Below are positions 41,975-47,955 of a stretch of DNA of 47,955 nt, piece after piece. A program made the position numbers and the translations under genes. Below the pieces are notes generated by a model. It was not told the origin of the DNA, ran no database searches, and saw only the letters and a program-made list of their open reading frames with translations. This DNA comes from Ga0077527 sp021300125. GTDB taxonomy: Bacteria > Pseudomonadota > Gammaproteobacteria > Burkholderiales > SG8-41. Numbering within the stretch: position 1 is the stretch's first letter; the number at the start of each line of letters is the position of its first letter. The stretch lies in the NCBI GenBank assembly GCA_046339595.1, contig JBKDUF010000142.1:1-47955 (forward strand). Reading direction: 5' to 3'.

Positions 41975-44900
41975 TCAGGATCCGAGCCGCCAGACCCCCA
42001 GTCCGAGCCCGGCATCGGGCAGCACCAGTTTAGGTGCTGCGCCAGCCAGCAACTGAAGCGTCTCTTCCGATAATGTAGCCAGCAACCAGCGCGCGCCGCT
42101 GGCCTTGAAGTTTGCCAGTGCCTGTTGCTGCGCTTCTGCGGAAAGTGTCCCCAGCACCTGGCGGCACAGGATCGCATCGCAGGCCGCCAGCGGCGTGAGG
42201 GTGATGTCGGCCACGCTGAAGAAATGCCCGCGCCGCTGGCCATGGAGCTGCTGGTTGCGCGTGATGATTTCAGGCACGAGGTCGTAGCCGGCATACAGTT
42301 CCAGGCCTGACGGGTCCACCGCACTCATCCAGTGGAAATCGCCGCAGCCGGCATCGGCGAGGCGGCGGATGCCCTGTTCGCGCAGCCATTGCGCCAGCGC
42401 CGGCCGCAGTGGCGCGGTGGCGGCCAGTGTCGAGGCTTCGCCGCAGCGGGTTTCGCGGATCGGGGTGTAGGTGTTTTCACCGGGCAGGCGGTCGAGGAAT
42501 CGGGCGCGCTGCTGGCGCAGCCGGGCCAGTGCGGCGGCATCCGACGCCGGGGCAAAACGTGCATCCGCGGCACGGCTGCCGATGCGCGCGGCCTTGAAGC
42601 CGATGTCGGCGAATTCCTCGTAGTCGGCGAGGTGGCGCGCCGGGCCCATGCCGTAGCGGTCGATTTCGCGCAGCACCACCGGGTCGCGGCTGGTCTCGAT
42701 GCCGAAGAGGTGGCGCAGCCGCGCGAAGGAGCGCATGTTGAAGCGCACCCAGTCGCGTTTGTCTTCCCAGTGGCGACGGCGACCGCGGTCGGTGCTGTAG
42801 TCGTGGTACATCACGCAACTGTCCGGCGCGTAGAGGTTCCAGCCGTGGGTCCAGAAGCGCGCGGCCATCGAGATTTCCTCGCCGTGGAAATACAGGTGCG
42901 GGTCGTAGGGCACTTCGCGGAAGGCCGTGGCCGGGCCGAACAGCAGGTTGGCGCTGAGGAAGGCGGCGGGTGGTGGCGCGGGCAGGGGCTCATCCGGGTG
43001 GATGCGGCGCGGTTTCACCAGCAGGATGCCCATGTCGTTGAAATAGTCGGCGGCGAGGAGGGTCAAGCCGGGAATTCCACGTTCCGCCGGCGGCACATAG
43101 GCCGGTGGATAGGTGGTGATCAGCGCGCGCGGTGTAGGGCAGCGGCCGAGCATGGCGATCAGGGTCTCGTCCCAGCCCGGCTCAAAGCGCATGTGGCTGT
43201 CGATCTGCAGCACGTATTCCTCGCCCTGCAGCAGCTCTTCCAGGATGCGGCTGCGCGCCCAGCAGGCGCCGAGGCTGTCGTTGGCATGGCAGCGCAGCTC
43301 GCGTAACTGCGCCGCCGGCACCTGTTGCGGCAGGCAGTCGTCATCCTCGCCGGGCACCACCTGCGAAAACACGCCGATGCGGATGCGCTCAGGATGCGCG
43401 GCGTTGGCGAGCAGGCTGCGCAGCGTGTGCGGGGTTTCGCTGTCGCGGTAGTTGGCGACCGAGACGAAGATCGTGCCGGGCTCCAGCGGCCAGTCGCGGC
43501 GCGTGGCGGGGAGCGGTGCTGCCGCGGCGGTGACGAGGTCGGGGACGGTGGTCTCGATCGGTTTGGCGGCCAGTTCCAGCGACTGGTATTCCACCCGTTC
43601 GACGCGGGCATAGTCTTGCGTGCGGTGGTGGTTCACCGGTGAGGCGAGCAGCACCGCCGCCTTGACGTGGCCCAGGCGCAGCAGCTCGAAGGAGCGCGCG
43701 GTCCAGTACTGCTCGAAACAGGGGTCGCGCCGCTCGTCGAAAAACAGCCGGCGCGTGCCGCGGCGGGTCACCACCTGCGGCCAGTTGCTGTAATAGACCT
43801 CGCCCAGGGCATAGGGCACGTGGTTGAGGCTGTGCACGGCGTGGAAAACGGTGCGCGGCGGGTCGATCACCCCGGGGAAGTAATGCGCCTTGGCTTCGTC
43901 GCTGAGGTTGATCCAGCCCCATTGCGTGTGATGGGCGCCGAAGATTTCGCTGAAGCTGAACTTCACGTAGTCGCAAAACTCCCGCTGCAGCACGGCGAGG
44001 CAGCTCGCGCCCACTTCATGCACATGGCGCGACAGGCCGTTGTCGCAGACCGCGGGCTCCTCGTCTGCGCGCACCAGCAGCATGTCGTCCTCAAACCAGT
44101 ACTGGACATGGCGGCCGCCGCGGTGGAACAGTTCGGCGGCATGGATGCGCGCGCCGTTGATGCCGCGGTTGCCTTCGCGGATCTGCTCGAGGCCGTAGCG
44201 CGCACACAGCGCATCGTAGTGCGCAAAGGTGACGGCATCGGTGGAGTTGTTGATGAGCACGCGGCGCCCGGTGCGCAGCAGCCCCGGATCGGCGGCCTCG
44301 ATGGATTCGAGCAGGCGCTCAAGCTGCAGCGGCGTGTTGTAGGAGATGAACCAGGTTTCGCTGAGCTCGGCCTGCAGTGTGCGCGCGGCGGCGAGATCAC
44401 CCGGCCACTGCCCGGCGAGCGCGCGGAAGAAGGGCCAGACCAGGCCGTCGCGGTCGATGAACTGCAGGTCGAAGAGCTCGGCCTCGGCATAACTTTGCAC
44501 GGTGAGGATCGATTCCTCGGTGCCCATCAGGCCCTGGGCCAGGGTCTGCTCAAGGTGATGGCTGTAGCGCGCCACCACGTCGTGGATGTAGGCCGCCGCG
44601 CCGCCGAAAAATCCGCCGCGCGCCACCCAGCGGGTGCGCTCCACGCCGGCGCGCTGCGCCAGCGCCGCCGCATCAAAGCCGTGCACTTCGCGCGCCGGAT
44701 CATGCGGATAACACAGCAGCAGAAAGCGCTGATGCAGCTGCGAGAGGCGGATGAACGAGGAGGCCTGCAGCAGCTCGGCCGGCACGGTGTGGCTGAGGCC
44801 GGCGTCGATCCAGTAATAGTGGCTGCTGCCGAAGGGATTGCGTTGCACCTGTTCGTAGAGCCAGATCGGTTTCGACAGCACCACCGGGTTGTAGGCGGGC

Positions 44901-45241
44901 AGTGCGGCCTGCGGGCTCAGTGGCAGCCAGTCCGCCTGCGCCAGCCATTGCGGGTCGCGGCGGATGCGCTGCACCGGTTCATACAGCGCATGCGCGGCCA
45001 GTTGTTCCGGCGCCACGGTGTGGATCACCGTGGGTCGCGCACCACGCAGGCTGCGCACCAGTTCCATGTGCTGTGCATCGGTGTAGACCACCATCGGCAG
45101 GTCGATCGCCATCACCGCCGGCAGATGGCGGCGGTAGTGATCGCGGTCGCGCTGGAAGGGCGGAGACAGGCGGTCGCGGCCGAGGTCGAATACCGCGGTG
45201 ACCAGGGTCGGCGGGGGTGCTGCGGGAGATGGGGAATTCAA
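41975..45241 (-). CDS. Multi-module glycosyltransferase/methyltransferase
   Basis: 1088 residues. Modules by eye: residues 11-275, HtrL/YibB (WlaTC-like) domain (TLVTAVFDLGRD, MVVYTD, YNPVVLSKPIWLYEQV, YYWIDAG); 294-540, a GT-A-like domain (ETWFISYNTPLQLERLLESI, then FEDDM at 383-387 as a possible metal site); 588-850, a domain like Skp1 GlcNAc transferase (TIFVSVANYRDSETPHTLRS, YVLQIDSHMRF with D681/H683, FHGEEISMAARFW); 955-1088, a class I methyltransferase (LADAGCGDFHWM). No signal peptide is seen, so it is probably cytoplasmic. The start is weak: TTG 45241 without a clear ribosome site. It is convergent with tpsA, so not in its operon. Possible roles are glycosylation of the exoprotein or of a surface glycan. 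Confidence 0.8.
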   Translation of the reverse strand: MNSPSPAAPPPTLVTAVFDLGRDRLSPPFQRDRDHYRRHLPAVMAIDLPMVVYTDAQHMELVRSLRGARPTVIHTVAPEQLAAHALYEPVQRIRRDPQWLAQADWLPLSPQAALPAYNPVVLSKPIWLYEQVQRNPFGSSHYYWIDAGLSHTVPAELLQASSFIRLSQLHQRFLLLCYPHDPAREVHGFDAAALAQRAGVERTRWVARGGFFGGAAAYIHDVVARYSHHLEQTLAQGLMGTEESILTVQSYAEAELFDLQFIDRDGLVWPFFRALAGQWPGDLAAARTLQAELSETWFISYNTPLQLERLLESIEAADPGLLRTGRRVLINNSTDAVTFAHYDALCARYGLEQIREGNRGINGARIHAAELFHRGGRHVQYWFEDDMLLVRADEEPAVCDNGLSRHVHEVGASCLAVLQREFCDYVKFSFSEIFGAHHTQWGWINLSDEAKAHYFPGVIDPPRTVFHAVHSLNHVPYALGEVYYSNWPQVVTRRGTRRLFFDERRDPCFEQYWTARSFELLRLGHVKAAVLLASPVNHHRTQDYARVERVEYQSLELAAKPIETTVPDLVTAAAAPLPATRRDWPLEPGTIFVSVANYRDSETPHTLRSLLANAAHPERIRIGVFSQVVPGEDDDCLPQQVPAAQLRELRCHANDSLGACWARSRILEELLQGEEYVLQIDSHMRFEPGWDETLIAMLGRCPTPRALITTYPPAYVPPAERGIPGLTLLAADYFNDMGILLVKPRRIHPDEPLPAPPPAAFLSANLLFGPATAFREVPYDPHLYFHGEEISMAARFWTHGWNLYAPDSCVMYHDYSTDRGRRRHWEDKRDWVRFNMRSFARLRHLFGIETSRDPVVLREIDRYGMGPARHLADYEEFADIGFKAARIGSRAADARFAPASDAAALARLRQQRARFLDRLPGENTYTPIRETRCGEASTLAATAPLRPALAQWLREQGIRRLADAGCGDFHWMSAVDPSGLELYAGYDLVPEIITRNQQLHGQRRGHFFSVADITLTPLAACDAILCRQVLGTLSAEAQQQALANFKASGARWLLATLSEETLQLLAGAAPKLVLPDAGLGLGVWRLGS

Positions 45242-45306
45242 GGCAGTGCTGAAAAACCGTGGCGGAGTGTTCGCAGTATAGCGGCCGGGCAGGGGGCTGA
45301 ATCTCG

Positions 45307-45342
45307 CCGCAGCGCTGCGGGATTCGCCGGGCTCAAGCCCGG
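45307..45342. other. Two adjacent palindromes after pduO
   Basis: A perfect 14-base palindrome CCGCAGCGCTGCGG (45307-45320), then a hairpin CCGGGCTCAAGCCCGG (45327-45342). They lie in the 127-base gap between the adenosyltransferase stop and the glycosyltransferase start. No T-run follows; they may act as an attenuating or Rho-assisted structure. Confidence 0.4.
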
Positions 45343-45368
45343 GCGTTCAGGAGCAGTTCAGCAGAAGG

Positions 45369-45920
45369 CTAGCGGTTGCGTCCCTGCTGCCAGGGCACGT
45401 CGCCGCCGCCGTTGGCGCGGTTGAGCACGCGCGCGAGCACGAACATCAGGTCGGAGAGGCGGTTGAGGTATTGCCGCGGCAGCGGCGGCAGGGTTTCGCT
45501 GTGGTCGAGCGCGACCACGCTGCGCTCGGCGCGGCGGCATACGGTGCGTGCAACATGCGCCAGCGACGCGCTGCGGCTGCCGCCGGGGAGTATGAATTCC
45601 TTCAGCGGTGGCAGCCCGGCATTGAAGGTTTCGATCAGGCCGTCGAGGCGTGCGAGGTGGGCGTCGCTCATCAGCGTGTGGCCGGGCAGGCTCAGTTCAC
45701 CGCCGAGATCAAACAGGTCGTGCTGGATCCCTTCGAGTGCATCGCGCACCGGCGGCGGTAGGGTTTCGGTAAGCAGCAGCCCGAGTACGCTGTTGAGTTC
45801 ATCGACATCGCCCATCGCCGCCACCCGCGGTTCATGCTTGCCGATGCGCGTGCCGGTGGCGAGTCCGGTGCTGCCGTCGTCGCCGGTGCGGGTGACGATC
45901 TTGGAGAGGCGATTGGCCAT
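45369..45920 (-). CDS. PduO-type corrinoid adenosyltransferase
   Basis: 183 residues. It transfers the adenosyl group of ATP to cob(I)alamin to form coenzyme B12. PduO signatures: TRTGDDGSTGLATGTRIGK (ATP loop, N-terminus), AAMGDVDELNSVLG, EFILPGGS, ARTVCRRAER and YLNRLSDLMFVLAR. The ATG at 45920 abuts an AT-rich element shared with the end of the SulP gene, 26 bases upstream on the same strand. The BtuF-like receptor at 32490 may feed the same pathway. Confidence 0.95.
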   Translation of the reverse strand: MANRLSKIVTRTGDDGSTGLATGTRIGKHEPRVAAMGDVDELNSVLGLLLTETLPPPVRDALEGIQHDLFDLGGELSLPGHTLMSDAHLARLDGLIETFNAGLPPLKEFILPGGSRSASLAHVARTVCRRAERSVVALDHSETLPPLPRQYLNRLSDLMFVLARVLNRANGGGDVPWQQGRNR

Positions 45921-45958
45921 AAAAAATATTCTTTTAAATCAATAACTTATGATTTAGC
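45921..45958 (-). repeat. AT-rich intercistronic element, copy 8
   Basis: On the minus strand it reads AAATCATAAGTTATTGATTT, then AAAAGAATATTTTTT, ending at the ATG of pduO. The TAA stop of the SulP gene lies within it. With 13362-13402 it is the clearest copy in the window. Confidence 0.55.
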
Positions 45959-47955
45959 TGCGGAGGGTGCTTCGGAGCTGGCGGCCGGCTGCGGCAGGAG
46001 CAGGGCATCGAACTGCGGGTCCTGCAGGGTGCGACTGATGGATTCGAGTGCCAGTTCCTCGGTGCGGAAAAAATGCTGGGCGCCGATGCGGTCGTAGAGG
46101 CCGGTGCTTTCCATCACCGACAGCACTTGGCGCTTCAAGCCGCTGAACACCATGGTCACGCCATTCTCCTGCAGCCGGGTTACCAGGTGACGGATCATTT
46201 CCTCGCCCGAGGCATCGAGCTCGTTGATCGCATCGCCCACCACCAGGATGTAGCGCGCGTTCGGATGGCGCGCCGCCTGTTCGAGGATGGCGTCCTCGAA
46301 GTAGGGCACGTTGGCGAAAAACAGCGAGCCGTCAAAGCGGACGATGATGACCTTGTCGCTGGTGGGCAGCCGGAACATGCGCGCGTCGCGCAGCGTGCCG
46401 TCGGGATGGCGGCCGAGCACGGCCACCCGCGGCCGCATCGTGCGGTAGAGGTAGAGCACCACCGCGAGCAGCGCGCCGACGAGGATGCCGTTGTCGAGGT
46501 GCGGCGCGAAGGCGAGTGTCGCCACGAAGGTGATCACCGCGGCGATGCCGTCGTGGCGCTGCGCCTGCCAGGCGTGGCGGATGGCCTTGAAGTTCACCAG
46601 GTTCGCCACCGCGAGCATGATGATCGCGGCGAGCGCCGACTGCGGCAGGTGGTAGAGCAGCGGGGTGAACAGCAGCAGCGTCACCAGCACGATGGAGCCG
46701 GCGATCACCGAGGAGAGGCCGGTCACCGCGCCTGCAGATAGGTTGACTGCCGAGCGTGAAAACGAGCCGCTGACCGGAAAGGACTGGAACAGGCTGCCGA
46801 CCACATTGGCGAGGCCCTGGCCGACCAGTTCCTGGTTGGGGTCGATGCGCTGCTTGGTGCGCGTGGCCATCGACTTGGCGATGGAGATCGCCTCCATGAA
46901 GCCGACCAGCGCGATCACCAGCGCGGTGGGCAGCAGCTTGAGCAGGGTGTCCCATTTGAACTCGGGCAGGTCGGGCGCGGGGATGCCGGCGGGAATCGCG
47001 CCCACCACCTCGCCGCCGCCGGAGAGCAGGACCCGGCCGTTGGCGATTTTCGAGAGGGGCCAGCGGCGGCCGTCGGAGGCGGTGTCCGGCTGCAGCGTGC
47101 CGAGCAGGCGGAAGGCGGGCTGCCCGGCCTCGTCGCTGGTGCCGGTGAAGCGCAGCCGCCGTGCCTCGGAAAAACGCACGCGGCGCTCGGCCTCCACGGC
47201 ACGCAGTTCCAGGCGCAGGAATTCGAGGTCGGCCTTCAGGATGATCAGGCGCGGGTGCGCGGCGCCGTCGCTTTTGGTGACGCGGTCGATCTCTTCGGTT
47301 TTTTCCGCGGCCTCGCGCCGCAGTTCGCCGGCGCGCGCGTAGAGCGCGGTCAGCGATTCGATGACGTTGCGCACCTGCGAGTCGCTGAACTGGGTGGCCT
47401 CGGCATGGGTGTTGCGTTCGTAGTCCGTGGCCCAGCTGAGCAGCGTGGTCAGCGCCACCGCGGCCAGCACCCCGGGCCAGGCCGGCCGGTAGCGCTTGAG
47501 CAGCACGATCACCGCCATCGCCAGCAGCCCCATGCCCAGTGTCGGCCAGTGGGTGTCGCCCAGGCGCAGCACCACGTCCCAGATGTCGGCAAGGAAGCGC
47601 TCGCTGCGCGCGCTGTGCACGCCGAAGAGCTTGTTGAACTGCGACAGCGCGATGATGATCGCGGCGGCGTTGGTGAAGCCGACGATCACCGGGTGCGACA
47701 GGAAGCTGACGATGGCGCCGAGGCGGAACACGCCCATCGCCAGCTCGATCACGCCGACCATCAATGCGAGGAGGATGGCGAGCGCGATGAACTGCTCGGT
47801 GCCGGGTGCCGCGAACTGCGACAGCGCCGAGCCGGTCAGCAGCGACACCATCGCCACCGGGCCCGAGGCGAGCTGGTTGGAGGAGCCCCACATCGCCGCG
47901 ATCAGCACCGGCAGGAAGGCGGCGTAGAGGCCGTAGTAGGCGGGCAGTCCGGCGA
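45947..47955 (-). CDS. SulP-family anion transporter with STAS domain, 5' end missing
   Basis: At least 668 residues; the frame stays open to the window edge, and the outermost residues (GLPAYYGLYAAFLPVLIAAM) match the early part of SulP proteins, so only a short N-terminal part is missing. It carries sulphate, bicarbonate or dicarboxylates across the inner membrane. SulP motifs: LASGPVAMVSLL, FTNAAAIIIALSQ and VGFMEAISIAKSMA. A STAS domain closes the protein (IIVRFDGSLFFANV, INELDASGEEM). Between two membrane helices there is an extra segment of about 120 residues (47060-47425), rich in E, R and A and probably coiled-coil, which ordinary SulP proteins lack. Confidence 0.92.
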   Translation of the reverse strand, partial: AGLPAYYGLYAAFLPVLIAAMWGSSNQLASGPVAMVSLLTGSALSQFAAPGTEQFIALAILLALMVGVIELAMGVFRLGAIVSFLSHPVIVGFTNAAAIIIALSQFNKLFGVHSARSERFLADIWDVVLRLGDTHWPTLGMGLLAMAVIVLLKRYRPAWPGVLAAVALTTLLSWATDYERNTHAEATQFSDSQVRNVIESLTALYARAGELRREAAEKTEEIDRVTKSDGAAHPRLIILKADLEFLRLELRAVEAERRVRFSEARRLRFTGTSDEAGQPAFRLLGTLQPDTASDGRRWPLSKIANGRVLLSGGGEVVGAIPAGIPAPDLPEFKWDTLLKLLPTALVIALVGFMEAISIAKSMATRTKQRIDPNQELVGQGLANVVGSLFQSFPVSGSFSRSAVNLSAGAVTGLSSVIAGSIVLVTLLLFTPLLYHLPQSALAAIIMLAVANLVNFKAIRHAWQAQRHDGIAAVITFVATLAFAPHLDNGILVGALLAVVLYLYRTMRPRVAVLGRHPDGTLRDARMFRLPTSDKVIIVRFDGSLFFANVPYFEDAILEQAARHPNARYILVVGDAINELDASGEEMIRHLVTRLQENGVTMVFSGLKRQVLSVMESTGLYDRIGAQHFFRTEELALESISRTLQDPQFDALLLPQPAASSEAPSAAKS

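Noticed and set aside
45307..45342. Rho-independent terminator after the adenosyltransferase gene
   Set aside because: Stems are strong but no T-run follows on the minus strand, so it is listed only as paired palindromes.
43667..45424. A 585-codon plus-strand frame opposite the glycosyltransferase gene
   Set aside because: The minus-strand frame has clear enzyme motifs; the plus-strand product is repetitive H/G/A/R sequence with none.

Overview
The window is one continuous, GC-rich stretch of bacterial chromosome. It most likely comes from a betaproteobacterium (Burkholderiales, Rhodocyclales or Nitrosomonadales type). This is inferred from gene content and order: ribBA-ribH-nusB, thiL-pgpA-pncC, recA-recX-alaS, waaF/zf-CHCC/ilvE, an orphan Bug-type solute receptor, a class I DAHP synthase and tldD next to a nitrilase. 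No rRNA, tRNA, CRISPR array, insertion sequence or prophage was recognised. All protein calls rest on motif reading, not on database searches.

Layout. 1-1.4 kb: riboflavin genes (ribBA 3' end, ribH), nusB and a small membrane protein. 1.4-4.6 kb: a block of catabolic or accessory genes (two alpha/beta hydrolases and a Bug receptor) that appears to interrupt the usual nusB-thiL order. 4.6-12 kb: housekeeping genes thiL, pgpA, pncC, recA, recX, a 33-codon ORF, alaS and a small exported protein. 12-19.7 kb, minus strand: a phosphomannomutase, a YheT-type hydrolase, a class II aldolase paired with a TcuA-like flavoprotein, a SnoaL-like protein, a heptosyltransferase, a zinc-finger protein and ilvE. 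19.9-33.4 kb: a membrane adenylate cyclase, glnE, the giant AsmA-like yhdP, a nitrilase, tldD, a DAHP synthase, a stand-alone cyclic-nucleotide-binding protein and a BtuF-like receptor.

33.4-45.2 kb is the accessory region of most interest. It holds a two-partner secretion locus: a FhaC/ShlB-type transporter and a 2101-residue TpsA exoprotein. An 11-G homopolymer lies inside a short leader reading frame just upstream of the transporter. The exoprotein carries its whole secretion-domain/beta-helix/GLUG module twice, separated by MBG/YDG-like linkers. Convergent to it is a 1088-residue protein that joins an HtrL/YibB-type domain, a GT-A-like domain, a Skp1-GlcNAc-transferase-like domain and a methyltransferase. 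Together they suggest a possibly phase-variable, possibly glycosylated surface adhesin system. The glycosylation link is inference. 45.3-47.9 kb: a PduO-type cobalamin adenosyltransferase and a SulP/STAS transporter that runs off the window.

Across scales, an AT-rich intercistronic element recurs about eight times in this otherwise GC-rich DNA. It often starts on the stop codon of the upstream gene (TCATAAGTTATTGATTT-like) and ends at or near the next start codon. It does not correspond to any annotated feature type.
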